A stretch of 9,254 bases of DNA from an uncultured Oscillospiraceae bacterium (GCA_934569195.1 CAKTKB010000054.1:1-9254); one strand, 5' to 3'. Numbered from the stretch's first letter, positions 1 through 6,768 are shown. The notes: generated by a model not told the origin, from the sequence alone. Made by a program: numbers and translations.

Positions 1-865
1 GAACGGGTGCAGAACCTTCGCCTGCCTCATTGGAATAGAGACCTCGGGCAATGCCTTTCTGCATAGCGATGATCATGCTGCCCAGCATACCACCGCCAAC
101 CGCTCTCAGACCAAATGCTCCCGCAAAAATATCTGCAAAAACACCGGGAAGTTGCTTAATATTGATCAGAATGATCAGCAATCCACTGGCAATGTAAAGC
201 GTTGCCATAAAGGGAACCACTTTACGTGCCACATTTGCAAATCGTTTCAAGCCGCCGGCCGAAACAACAAAAATCAGTACTGTTAGGATAATGCCTGTAT
301 AAATGGGGGCAATCCGGAAGGTATCTTCCACTACACCGCCAATGGTGTTGGACTGTATGAAGTTTCCGCCAATAATCTGAACCACCATAAAAATGGAACA
401 CAATAAAGCAAGCCACGGGGCATGGAGACCATCTCGGATATAGTACATGGGTCCACCCATCCATGTTCCGCTGTCATCTTTCTGCCGATACAGCATGCCC
501 AAAATAATCTCTCCGTATTTTGTGGCCATACCTACAAATGCAGCGACCCACATCCAGAAAAGCGCGCCCAAGCCGCCTGCCAGAACAGCAGTTGCAACGC
601 CAACGATATTTCCGCTTCCGACGCATGATGCAATTGCCATATTCAGAGCCTGAAAGGACGATACGCTTCCTTCCGAATTCGTATCTTTATCACCATAGCA
701 AATCGGATGTATCAAGGTCTTTTTGATGATATACTTAAAATGCCTGACCTGAACGCCGCCGGAAATAACCGTATAAAGAATGCCAACCGCAAGCAAAACA
801 AACAGCAGCCAATTCCCCCACAACCAATTGTCAACCGTGGTCAGTATTTCCTGAATTCGCTCCAT
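1..865 (-). CDS. AGCS-family sodium:alanine/glycine symporter, N-terminal 288 residues (3' end beyond window)
   Basis: This is a Na+-coupled amino-acid carrier of the AGCS (alanine or glycine:cation symporter) family in the cytoplasmic membrane. The frame is open from an ATG at 865 to the left edge and gives 288 residues; family members are usually about 450-480, so the C-terminal third is missing. Family hallmarks are clear: CVGSGNIVGVATAV at residues 81-94, GGLGALFWMWVAAFVGMATK at 97-116, GGPMYYI at 137-143, and the GLYSNEAGEGSAP segment at 275-287. Several hydrophobic helices are visible (about 17-36, 92-112, 151-168, 189-203, 219-235). A ribosome binding site reading GAAAGGA lies at 874-880, 8 nt before the ATG. 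It is the third gene of a minus-strand operon, 27 nt after the PHP hydrolase stop. Family assignment is very secure. The exact amino acid carried (Ala, Gly or another small one) cannot be told. Confidence 0.95.
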   Translation of the reverse strand, partial: MERIQEILTTVDNWLWGNWLLFVLLAVGILYTVISGGVQVRHFKYIIKKTLIHPICYGDKDTNSEGSVSSFQALNMAIASCVGSGNIVGVATAVLAGGLGALFWMWVAAFVGMATKYGEIILGMLYRQKDDSGTWMGGPMYYIRDGLHAPWLALLCSIFMVVQIIGGNFIQSNTIGGVVEDTFRIAPIYTGIILTVLIFVVSAGGLKRFANVARKVVPFMATLYIASGLLIILINIKQLPGVFADIFAGAFGLRAVGGGMLGSMIIAMQKGIARGLYSNEAGEGSAPV

Positions 866-892
866 AGTGATAGTCCTTTCAGTCAATTAATT

Positions 893-1879
893 TCAATCCA
901 GATAAATCGGGTTTGTCCAAGCTGTCCGGCCGTACTTGTCCGTAACTTCGGCGCGAATATAGGTTTCGTGACCTTTCATTACATACTCGCCATAGGTCAA
1001 GGAATCCTCGCAGGGCTTTCCGAGAACCATTACGCCGTCATTGATGATATTTCCCGCAACGAAATTGATATGATTGACGGGAGAGCAGGAAATCCATGCC
1101 TTACCATCTTTAATGCCCCAATCCTTGATTTCCGGGCCGGCAGAGGAATAATAGTTGCCGTCCATGAAATTCTGGATAATTGCATCGTGCGTCAGTTCCG
1201 GAGCCTGTACGCAAATCCAGCCGCCGCAGGAATCCTCAAACAAGCCTTCGTTATGGTTGTCGTCGCTGGCGAAGCCGTTGATTTTCTTGCCCATTCGCAG
1301 CATACGGTCCCAATATGTAACATCGTAGCCGGTGTTAGACTCCAAAACCGTGTTGTAGTTGAAAATCTCCAGCGCCTGTACGCCTTCCGTATGAATGAAT
1401 TCTTCTTCGGTCACGCGGCTCCAAATCGGATGATTGTATGTTACCACACAACCGCGGTCACGCAGCATATCCGCAATATTCTGCGAGATTTCCGGGCCGC
1501 TCCAGGTTCCGTAATATTTCTGAGCCGGAACGCGCTCCATGTGTTTGAACAAGGGCGCCTTGGCATTTTCCTGCATCTCGGTGGTACCGAGAATGCCGTG
1601 CAAATGATGAATCTTCAGCCGCTTGTTGCTGCCCTCTTCCTGATACAAGATTGCACTGGCTTCAATGGCAGGAATCGTAATGAACCCATCTGTATTGTAC
1701 ACCTCGCGATAGTCCGTGTAAATATCGTGTTCAGAAAGCGCCAGAAAACTATATCCGTGCTGCTTATAAACCTCTACAGACTGTTCCGGCGTCATCATGC
1801 CGTCAGAAACCGTTGTATGACTGTGGAGGTTTCCTTTGTACCAGTTTCCGTTGTTCTTGAAACCCTGATAATCTTTCAT
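893..1879 (-). CDS. PHP-domain metallohydrolase, CehA/McbA-like
   Basis: This is a predicted cytoplasmic metal-dependent hydrolase of the PHP superfamily, 328 residues. The fold's metal ligands are visible in order: H19 and H21 in GNLHSHTTVSDG, E50-H51-D52, E73, H91-H94 (HHLH), H150 in YNHP, and D206, D207 and H209 in SDDNH. PHP proteins cleave phosphoesters; the CehA/McbA branch is known for carbamate ester hydrolysis. The substrate here cannot be read from the sequence. The start is chosen by the ribosome binding site: AGGAGG at 1889-1894 directly abuts an in-frame ATG at 1888, which is too close, but lies 9 nt before the ATG at 1879. The longer version would add only Met-Ile-Thr. The gene starts 17 nt after the MFS stop and is followed by the AGCS symporter, so all three are probably cotranscribed. 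No signal peptide is seen. PHP fold is secure; the CehA/McbA subgroup is likely. Confidence 0.9.
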   Translation of the reverse strand: MKDYQGFKNNGNWYKGNLHSHTTVSDGMMTPEQSVEVYKQHGYSFLALSEHDIYTDYREVYNTDGFITIPAIEASAILYQEEGSNKRLKIHHLHGILGTTEMQENAKAPLFKHMERVPAQKYYGTWSGPEISQNIADMLRDRGCVVTYNHPIWSRVTEEEFIHTEGVQALEIFNYNTVLESNTGYDVTYWDRMLRMGKKINGFASDDNHNEGLFEDSCGGWICVQAPELTHDAIIQNFMDGNYYSSAGPEIKDWGIKDGKAWISCSPVNHINFVAGNIINDGVMVLGKPCEDSLTYGEYVMKGHETYIRAEVTDKYGRTAWTNPIYLD

Positions 1880-1896
1880 AGTTATCATCCTCCTAA

Positions 1897-3192
1897 TTAT
1901 GCTTCTTCCTGATGTTTCTTAATTCTATGAATCAGGAAAGTAGAAACACCGATACCAACAATAGCCCAACCAATCATCACGGAGAACACAATTCTAAATC
2001 CGGTCATGCCGGGGAAACGATCCAGGAAATTGCCGTACATTACGTAAGCAAAGGTGTTCGGCAGGTAAATGATCAGAGATGCCATACTCATAGCTGCGCC
2101 GGTAATCTCACGGGGAACCTTCACTTCGTCCATGGGAGCAAAGAACACTGCGCGCATGGTAAATACGATTGCGCCAAAGGTCAGGGTGCAGATAGCGCCC
2201 AGCATCCACATGCCTTTCTGTCCAAGAGCCTCGTGGGGGATCATCAGGAAGATGCCCATGGCAACAATGCAGACTACGAAACCGGCTCTAATGTGCTTGG
2301 CTGCGGATTTATGAACTTTATCGGACATAAAGCCGCCAACGGGGCCGCCGATCATCTTCAAACCATACTGGTTGACAATTCCGTACATACCGACTGCGGT
2401 GGCAGGCAGCATATAGATTTTATTGAGAAAGGGAATAAAGTAAGTCAGACCGCAATAGATGCAATACACAACAAAGCCGTTGATAGCAACTGCCCAGATA
2501 TCCACGCTCTTCAGTGCCTGCATCATGCCGGAGAAAGCAGCCTCTGCCTTGTTGACCTCTTTGCCGTCCTCTCCAACGTTCTTTTCATCATGCGGAACAA
2601 AAATCAGGCACAGCACACCGGCTACTATGGTCACTACGGCCAGGAAAATGATACCGCCGCGCAGAGCTGCAGCACCCTCGCCCATTGCCCGGAACACCGC
2701 CAAGGCCGATGATGCGACAATCACGTCAACAATCCCTCGCCCCATTTCAAGGAAACCGAACATTCTTCCCTGCGTCTGCTCATCGCCCAAAAGACGAATG
2801 GCTTTCAGCAAGACGGGCCAGTAGGTAACCTCACCCAAAATAGCCAGGATACCAAAGGCCAGCAAAAATCCATAGTAACCGGGGAAGGTTGCAATGTAAA
2901 AACCAACAATACCGATTCCGATCAGCGAACCACCAATCATGTACTTCTTACTAATCATATCACAGATGTAAATACCTGCGATCAAGCCAATCGTCTGGAC
3001 AATACCGTATACGCTCAAGGCTGCGCCGATCTGTGTATTCGTCAGTCCCATGAATTCCTGCATAGGAACATAGAACATATCTTTCATACTGGAGAGCTTA
3101 AATGCAATACCGCCCGAAAAAACAAGGATACAGAATACCAACCAACGGTTAGGCGCTGCTTTTGCAATTTGCTTTTTTGTTTCATTACTCAT
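1897..3192 (-). CDS. MFS transporter (YihN/UhpC-like branch)
   Basis: This is a 431-residue major facilitator superfamily carrier with about 12 predicted membrane helices and a charged central loop around residues 200-218, the usual 6+6 layout. The N-terminal part (FYVPMQEFMGLTNTQIGA, then SVYGIVQT) resembles the organic-anion or sugar-acid MFS branch that includes E. coli YihN. That resemblance is from memory, not from a search. The protein probably imports the compound that the next gene hydrolyses. AAAGGAG at 3201-3207, 8 nt before the ATG at 3192, is a good ribosome binding site. It is the first gene of the minus-strand operon. The promoter at 3263-3291 and the inverted repeat at 3266-3305 lie about 70-110 nt upstream and suggest control by the divergent DeoR repressor. 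The substrate is unknown; MFS membership is secure. Confidence 0.92.
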   Translation of the reverse strand: MSNETKKQIAKAAPNRWLVFCILVFSGGIAFKLSSMKDMFYVPMQEFMGLTNTQIGAALSVYGIVQTIGLIAGIYICDMISKKYMIGGSLIGIGIVGFYIATFPGYYGFLLAFGILAILGEVTYWPVLLKAIRLLGDEQTQGRMFGFLEMGRGIVDVIVASSALAVFRAMGEGAAALRGGIIFLAVVTIVAGVLCLIFVPHDEKNVGEDGKEVNKAEAAFSGMMQALKSVDIWAVAINGFVVYCIYCGLTYFIPFLNKIYMLPATAVGMYGIVNQYGLKMIGGPVGGFMSDKVHKSAAKHIRAGFVVCIVAMGIFLMIPHEALGQKGMWMLGAICTLTFGAIVFTMRAVFFAPMDEVKVPREITGAAMSMASLIIYLPNTFAYVMYGNFLDRFPGMTGFRIVFSVMIGWAIVGIGVSTFLIHRIKKHQEEA

Positions 3193-3262
3193 GATTTATT
3201 CTCCTTTCACCATACCATAATCCTGCTTGAGGATTTTTTGACATAGCATTGTTTGCATGTTT

Positions 3263-3291
3263 AGTATACTTGGTTTTTGTTGCGTTTGCAA
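3263..3291 (-). promoter_or_regulatory. Sigma-A-like promoter of the MFS-PHP-AGCS operon
   Basis: Read on the minus strand, TTGCAA (3286-3291) is the -35 element and TATACT (3263-3268) the -10 element, separated by exactly 17 nt. Transcription would start near 3256, leaving a leader of about 64 nt. That leader contains a small AATCCT/AGGATT hairpin (3219-3224 with 3230-3235) of unknown meaning. The promoter is embedded in a perfect inverted repeat, which fits repression by occlusion. Confidence 0.7.
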
Positions 3292-3305
3292 GAAAAACCA
3301 AGTAT
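3266..3305. promoter_or_regulatory. Inverted-repeat operator overlapping the operon promoter (likely DeoR site)
   Basis: ATACTTGGTTTTT (3266-3278) and AAAAACCAAGTAT (3293-3305) form a perfect 13-bp inverted repeat with a 14-nt spacer. It covers the spacer and part of the -10 element of the minus-strand promoter and all of the -35 region. It lies in the divergent region shared with a DeoR-family repressor gene, whose family members typically repress a neighbouring operon from such sites. A partial half-site, CCAAGTA, recurs at 3392-3398 nearer the repressor gene. Assignment to this repressor is inference. A hairpin-terminator reading is less likely because nothing known is transcribed through it. 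Confidence 0.65.
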
Positions 3306-3434
3306 TTGCAGAAAAAACCATGAAAATGTCCAATTTTTTGCCAGATAATTTGTTAACAATCATGCGATTATTTGCATTTTATTGCTATAATCCAAGTAAA
3401 TCCAATTTTTTCTTGTGTTTTTTTGCTTTTTCTC

Positions 3435-3463
3435 TTTTCAAATCAAACCTTTTGCGTTATAAT
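3435..3463 (+). promoter_or_regulatory. Putative promoter of the DeoR-family repressor gene
   Basis: TTTTCA (3435-3440) and TATAAT (3458-3463) are spaced by 17 nt. The -10 is a perfect consensus and the -35 matches 4 of 6. Transcription would start near 3470, about 40 nt before the ATG. A second TATAAT at 3386-3391 lacks a recognisable -35 but sits beside the CCAAGTA half-site, so it could be an alternative. The rest of the 318-bp gap (3193-3510) holds the operon promoter and operator, an 11-nt direct repeat TCCAATTTTTT (3329-3339 and 3401-3411) and four TTTGCA copies. No gene was found there. Confidence 0.6.
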
Positions 3464-3510
3464 CTTTTCAGATATCTTTACAGATTTTCTATATTAGAGG
3501 AGGTGCATCA

Positions 3511-4287
3511 ATGCTACAACAGCAGCGGCACGATATTATACTGTCTATCCTTGCAGAAACCGGAAACGTCCATACCGCAGACCTTGTCAAACGCATGGAC
3601 GTATCTTCTGAAACAATTCGGAAAGACCTGGATTATTTGGAAAAGTCCGGACAGCTCACGCGCGTACACGGCGGTGCAATCCCCACAAGCGATAAAGAGC
3701 CCACGATGAATCCCGGCTATATTACGCTGAGCACCCGCAAAACACAAAACGTTGAACAGAAGAAAGCAATTGTTCAATACGCAGTTTCAATGGTTGAAGA
3801 AAACCAAGTAATCGCTCTTGATTACGGCAGCACCAGTCAATTGATGGTAATGGCTTTAAAAGAACGTTTTCAAAAGCTGAGTATTATCACAAACTCCATT
3901 CAAAATGCTTTGCTGCTTTCCGATGTTCCCGGCTTTACCATCATTTTGGTCGGCGGAGTGCTGAACAAAGATGAATACACCATCGTGAATCCACTGATTT
4001 CTCTCGAAGACACGTTCCATATTGACACATATTTTATGTCAGCCAGCGGAATCGACCCCGTCATCGGTTGTACGGACCTTGGTTTTAGCGAAGCAACCGT
4101 ACAAAATCAGATGCGGCATGCCGCAAGACGCACAGTGGTCTATGCCGACTCAAGTAAATTTGGCCGCGCAAGTCTGGTAAGAGTGTGCCCCTTGGAAGAA
4201 GTCGATTGCATCATCACCGACCGAGGGCTCTCCGAAGAACAGAAAAATGCATTTGCAGAACGCGGTGCAAAGTTGGTCATCGTATAA
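3511..4287 (+). CDS. DeoR/GlpR-family transcriptional repressor
   Basis: This is a 258-residue cytoplasmic DNA-binding regulator, the usual DeoR/GlpR length. The N-terminal winged helix-turn-helix carries the family signature at residues 31-56 (VSSETIRKDLDYLEKSG, then LTRVHGGA). The rest is the DeoR sensor domain, with LDYGSTS at 103-109 corresponding to the sugar-phosphate-binding LDxGTT-like loop, and ADSSKFG late in the protein. Family members usually respond to a phosphorylated sugar or related metabolite. The effector here is unknown. The start is well supported: GAGGAGGTG at 3497-3505, 5 nt before the ATG. It is transcribed away from the MFS-PHP-AGCS operon, and the inverted repeat at 3266-3305 is its probable operator, so repression of that operon and possibly itself is likely. 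A strong terminator follows. Confidence 0.95.
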   Translation: MLQQQRHDIILSILAETGNVHTADLVKRMDVSSETIRKDLDYLEKSGQLTRVHGGAIPTSDKEPTMNPGYITLSTRKTQNVEQKKAIVQYAVSMVEENQVIALDYGSTSQLMVMALKERFQKLSIITNSIQNALLLSDVPGFTIILVGGVLNKDEYTIVNPLISLEDTFHIDTYFMSASGIDPVIGCTDLGFSEATVQNQMRHAARRTVVYADSSKFGRASLVRVCPLEEVDCIITDRGLSEEQKNAFAERGAKLVIV

Positions 4288-4311
4288 CATTTGATTCAAG
4301 TATATAAGCAC

Positions 4312-4365
4312 AAAGACTTGCAGTTGTTGAGGATACTACGGTATCCCGCAACTGCAAGTCTTTTT
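4312..4365 (+). terminator. Rho-independent terminator of the repressor gene
   Basis: AAAGACTTGCAGTTG (4312-4326) pairs with CAACTGCAAGTCTTT (4349-4363), a perfect 15-bp stem. It continues after a small internal loop into a second stem, GGATAC (4331-4336) with GTATCC (4341-4346). A T run at 4361-4365 follows. It begins 24 nt after the repressor stop. Confidence 0.9.
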
Positions 4366-4421
4366 ATATATATCTATATCTTTCGTTGACATCTACGGTG
4401 CGCATGCCAACGCTTTCGATA

Positions 4422-5168
4422 TTATCTCTGCTTACCTGCCAGCGCCAGGAACTTCTTATCCGACTGAATCGCCTGCGTCAAGAACTGACCGTTCCGGAAC
4501 AGTGCGTACGTCGTGACCGGCGCAGGTACATTCTGTGCGGTTTCTTTGTCGGTGATGTGGATCACCTTGAACGGAATGCCATGTTCCTCGGCGGTCTTCT
4601 GCACCCGCGGCACCCAATAGCAAGTAAAGGGGCACTGGTCGGTGTAGTAAAGAACAAAGCCCTGTTCGTCCACCTTTGGGTGCTTGGCGCAGTCCTTGAA
4701 TCTTGGCAGCTCCGGGTTCTCCGTAAGGGGCAGATACATAAGATTGATTCCGCAGTCGGATATATCCGCAACCTTGAATCCTTGATAGGTCAGAAACTTG
4801 GGGTCCGCTAAAAATTCCCGTTTCCGCCCCTCGGCGCAAAGGATACAAATGCCCTTCTTGCCTTGTGCCTTGGCATCTCGGATGCACTCGTCCAAAAGGT
4901 CACCGGAATAGCCATGCCCTTTCATAGCGCCGGAAACCCACAGACAGTTGATGTAAATCCAATTTCTTGCCTCAATGGGCACCCATGCGTTTTCCGCCGG
5001 GATGTATTCGATAAAGCACTTGCCACGCTCCTCGCTGCGGTAAAAAACAAGCCCCTCGTCAAAGCGCTGTCTCATCCATTCCTTTTTGGCAAGGCTCTGC
5101 TTACCGGACATGGCGCAGCAAATATGCTCCTTGTCAATGTTCTCTTTAGTGATATGGATATAATTCAT
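4422..5168 (-). CDS. GNAT N-acetyltransferase with C-terminal YoaP domain
   Basis: This is a 248-residue two-domain protein. The N-terminal half is a GNAT acetyltransferase, with the acetyl-CoA-binding segment MKGHGYSGDLLDECI at about 82-96. The C-terminal half, from about residue 165, has a thioredoxin-like start (YYTDQCPFTCYW, with C179 and C183). It continues into a segment like the YoaP domain of Bacillus subtilis YoaP: IPFKVIHITDKETAQNVPAP, then a YALFRNGQFLT-like strand. Length matches that family (about 250). The acceptor is unknown. AAAGGTGAG precedes the ATG and supports the start. It is the last gene of a minus-strand cluster, 89 nt after the small membrane protein. That gap shows no convincing promoter or terminator. 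The CxxxC spacing differs from the classical CxxC redox motif, so thiol chemistry is not assured. Confidence 0.88.
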   Translation of the reverse strand: MNYIHITKENIDKEHICCAMSGKQSLAKKEWMRQRFDEGLVFYRSEERGKCFIEYIPAENAWVPIEARNWIYINCLWVSGAMKGHGYSGDLLDECIRDAKAQGKKGICILCAEGRKREFLADPKFLTYQGFKVADISDCGINLMYLPLTENPELPRFKDCAKHPKVDEQGFVLYYTDQCPFTCYWVPRVQKTAEEHGIPFKVIHITDKETAQNVPAPVTTYALFRNGQFLTQAIQSDKKFLALAGKQR

Positions 5169-5257
5169 AGGTTCTCACCTTTTCTTTTTGATACAAAAGC
5201 CTCTCGGAGCGGCTGCCTCAACCCCTGCTATGAGCGAGTGCGGCAAACCGGTATTTG

Positions 5258-5434
5258 TCATTCTTTCTTGTTCTTTTCAATAGCACTAATAGTGCAAGCA
5301 AAACCTGTAATCATTGAAAGTAGTATTGCCCCACCTATTGCTTCGTTCATTATAGCACCAAAGAAAAAACCGACCAACGCTGCAATTGCCATGAGAATAA
5401 TTGAAATCATTGCTCTCATAATAGCTTTTTTCAT
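5258..5434 (-). CDS. Small two-helix membrane protein, 58 aa
   Basis: This short ORF reads MKKAIMRAMISIILMAIAAL, then a hydrophobic stretch to about residue 28, a short polar turn (MNEAIGG), a second hydrophobic stretch at about 33-50, and the charged tail EKNKKE. It is probably an integral membrane protein with two helices in a hairpin, with both ends likely on the same side. GGGAGG at 5444-5449 lies 9 nt before the ATG, which makes translation credible. It sits 28 nt after the upstream acetyltransferase stop, so cotranscription is likely. I do not recognise a family and infer no function. Confidence 0.75.
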   Translation of the reverse strand: MKKAIMRAMISIILMAIAALVGFFFGAIMNEAIGGAILLSMITGFACTISAIEKNKKE

Positions 5435-5462
5435 CGCGCTTTACCTCCCAAAATTTATATTT

Positions 5463-5888
5463 CTATTTCTGCTGCCATACCATTGTATACTCTTTTTCCC
5501 CGGTAGCGTCATCCAAGCCGCTACACTGAATCTCAAATCCTTCTCTTTGATAAAAGGAGATTGCCCGTGTGTTTTGTTGGTATACGCTCAAACGCAACGC
5601 ATTTCTTTTATTCTTCGCAAAATTCAGCAGAATTTTCCCTATGCCTTGAGATTGTACTTCATCAGAAACAAAAATGCCCTCAATGTATTCATTGTTCAGT
5701 CCGATAAAGCCTTGTATCTCTTTATCGTTCTCATACACGTAGACTTCCGCCTGCAGCAGCGCCTCTTTTACGAATTCGAAATTATTTTTCCAGTATTGTG
5801 CAGGAATAAAACAGTGCGCCTTTATATTTGTATCCAACCATATATCCGCAACCTTATTGATATCTGCTTTCCGTAATTCTCTAATCAT
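5463..5888 (-). CDS. GNAT N-acetyltransferase, YjaB-like
   Basis: This is a 141-residue single-domain acetyltransferase using acetyl-CoA. GNAT features are plain: IRELRKADINKVADIWLDTN at 2-21, the acetyl-CoA pyrophosphate loop QSQGIGK at 79-85, and NTRAISFYQREGF at 106-118. The AHCFIPAQYW segment near 24-33 is typical of the YjaB-like group. The acceptor is unknown. The frame stays open to 5954, but the ATG at 5888 is chosen because GGGGAG lies 8 nt before it and residues 1-10 match the usual domain start. The extended -10 at 5932-5940 would also place the longer start upstream of transcription initiation. It is the first gene of a three-gene minus-strand cluster. Confidence 0.9.
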   Translation of the reverse strand: MIRELRKADINKVADIWLDTNIKAHCFIPAQYWKNNFEFVKEALLQAEVYVYENDKEIQGFIGLNNEYIEGIFVSDEVQSQGIGKILLNFAKNKRNALRLSVYQQNTRAISFYQREGFEIQCSGLDDATGEKEYTMVWQQK

Positions 5889-5931
5889 ACCGGTGACTCC
5901 CCTGCAAATGATAACTTCCCCGTCTAAACCA

Positions 5932-5940
5932 AGTATACCA
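5932..5940 (-). promoter_or_regulatory. Extended -10 promoter before the YjaB-like gene
   Basis: Read on the minus strand, TGGTATACT is an extended -10 element (TGn plus TATACT). No good -35 is visible, which is tolerated by extended -10 promoters. Transcription would start near 5925, about 37 nt before the ATG. The bases around it (5926-5938) repeat 13 nt of the DeoR-type operator region. Confidence 0.55.
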
Positions 5941-5952
5941 CATCTGACAAAC

Positions 5953-5988
5953 AAAAAAAGCCTTGAAACTTACGTTTCAAGGCTTTTT
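5953..5988 (-). terminator. Rho-independent terminator downstream of tRNA-Val
   Basis: AAAAAGCCTTGAAAC (5955-5969) and GTTTCAAGGCTTTTT (5974-5988) form a perfect 15-bp stem with a TTAC loop. Read leftwards it ends in seven Ts (complement of 5953-5959). It starts 3 nt after the tRNA CCA end and shields the acetyltransferase cluster from tRNA transcription. Confidence 0.92.
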
Positions 5989-5990
5989 GC

Positions 5991-6067
5991 TGGTGGACGA
6001 TACAGGACTCGAACCTGTGACCCTCCGCACGTCAAGCGGATGCTCATACCAGCTGAGCTAATCGTCC
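5991..6067 (-). tRNA. tRNA-Val (anticodon GAC), CCA encoded
   Basis: Read on the minus strand this 77-nt gene folds into a complete cloverleaf. The acceptor stem is GGACGAT with ATCGTCC, the D stem GCTC with GAGC, the anticodon stem TCCGC with GCGGA around loop TTGACGT, and the T arm ACAGG-TTCGAGT-CCTGT. CCA is encoded. The middle bases of the 7-nt anticodon loop are GAC, which reads the valine codon GUC. It has its own strong promoter just upstream and a strong terminator just downstream. Confidence 0.96.
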
Positions 6068-6086
6068 GGATCAGCGAACAACACGT

Positions 6087-6115
6087 ATAATACACGAAGT
6101 TCGCTAATTTGTCAA
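6087..6115 (-). promoter_or_regulatory. Strong sigma-A promoter of tRNA-Val
   Basis: Read on the minus strand, TTGACA (6110-6115, perfect consensus) and TATTAT (6087-6092) are spaced by exactly 17 nt. Transcription would begin about 12 nt before the mature tRNA 5' end. Confidence 0.85.
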
Positions 6116-6144
6116 GCGTTTTTTACAACTTTTTTAAAAATTCT

Positions 6145-6768
6145 TTACCGGCTGTATACAGTGCAGGTTGCTGTCATACCATAACAGGTTGCCGTTACCG
6201 TTGCGGCACCGGAGCCGCCCTGTCCGGTTACCAGCCCGTTTTCATCCACCGTGCAGACAGCCTCATTGGAGCTGGTCCAAGTCACCTCTGCCTGCTGACC
6301 GTTCTCCAACAGCGGATACGCCTCAGCAGTCAGCTGCACCTGATTGCCGCTAGGAGAGGTAAACTCCGTAATCTGAGAGTTGTTGAATTTAATCGTCAGG
6401 CTGGTAATGGTGGGCGTGGGGGTAGGCGTGGGCGTGGGGGTGGGGGTGGGCGTTGCGTCCGGAGACTCACTCACAATCGGCACCGGGGTCGTTTTTCCCG
6501 CACCCGGCTCGGTATGCAGGCTTGTAGAGATCAAAACGATCATTGCCAAAATTACAGCCACAACCAGAATTGCTGCGAAGGTCATCTGCCATTTTGCATT
6601 GGCCTGCGCCTGATCACTTGCATAAGTTCCGGAAACTGTTCCGGCGGTAGTACCGGGCATCCGCTGCGTTTGTTTCACCTTTCTGGTTCCGCATTTGGGG
6701 CAGCGGCTTTGCAGAACTGAATATTCCGTGCCGCACTTACGGCATTGTACACGGGGAATCAAATCCAT
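6145..6768 (-). CDS. Membrane-anchored zinc-ribbon protein with Thr-Pro linker and Big_2-like (Ig) domain
   Basis: This is a 207-residue protein in four parts. An N-terminal zinc ribbon has C9-x2-C12 and C23-x2-C26 (CRKCG and CPKCG). A polar linker follows, then one membrane helix at about 63-81. Next come a (Thr-Pro)7 linker near 102-116 and an extracellular bacterial Ig-like domain with the Big_2 hallmarks VTWTSSNEAVCTVDENGLVTG and ATVTAT. The ribbon should face the cytoplasm and the Ig domain the outside. No catalytic motif is seen; a role in surface binding or sensing is only inference. GGAGG lies 8 nt before the ATG at 6768 but only 2 nt before the ATG at 6774, so the inner start is preferred. 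The ORF remains open to 6891, but the promoter at 6803-6831 excludes that extension. No clear terminator separates it from tRNA-Val. Confidence 0.85.
   Translation of the reverse strand: MDLIPRVQCRKCGTEYSVLQSRCPKCGTRKVKQTQRMPGTTAGTVSGTYASDQAQANAKWQMTFAAILVVAVILAMIVLISTSLHTEPGAGKTTPVPIVSESPDATPTPTPTPTPTPTPTITSLTIKFNNSQITEFTSPSGNQVQLTAEAYPLLENGQQAEVTWTSSNEAVCTVDENGLVTGQGGSGAATVTATCYGMTATCTVYSR
6409..6453 (-). repeat. Hexanucleotide repeat encoding a (Thr-Pro)7-Thr linker
   Basis: Seven ACN-CCN units plus one ACC, read on the minus strand, form a near-perfect 6-nt tandem array (ACSCCC-like units). It encodes the Pro-rich spacer between the membrane helix and the Ig-like domain. Such arrays can change length by slippage without breaking the frame. 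Confidence 0.85.

Noticed and set aside
707..1912. Long plus-strand ORF of 401 codons
   Set aside because: It lies antisense to the PHP hydrolase and the AGCS start, both of which show unmistakable family motifs. Its own translation has no recognisable domain.
1912..2712. Plus-strand ORF of 266 codons
   Set aside because: It is antisense to the MFS transporter; the His- and Asn-rich translation is typical of a shadow frame.
4863..5876. Plus-strand ORF of 337 codons
   Set aside because: It runs antisense across three minus-strand genes that each have motifs or good ribosome binding sites, so it is not a plausible gene.
5991..6067. tRNA-Val as the attachment site of the GC-rich module
   Set aside because: The tRNA lies nearly 900 bp from the composition junction, with an intact chromosome-like gene between. 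No repeat of its 3' end was seen at the junction.
6380..6613. Plus-strand ORF with a Gly-Val repeat
   Set aside because: It is the antisense of the Thr-Pro repeat region of the minus-strand Ig-like protein.
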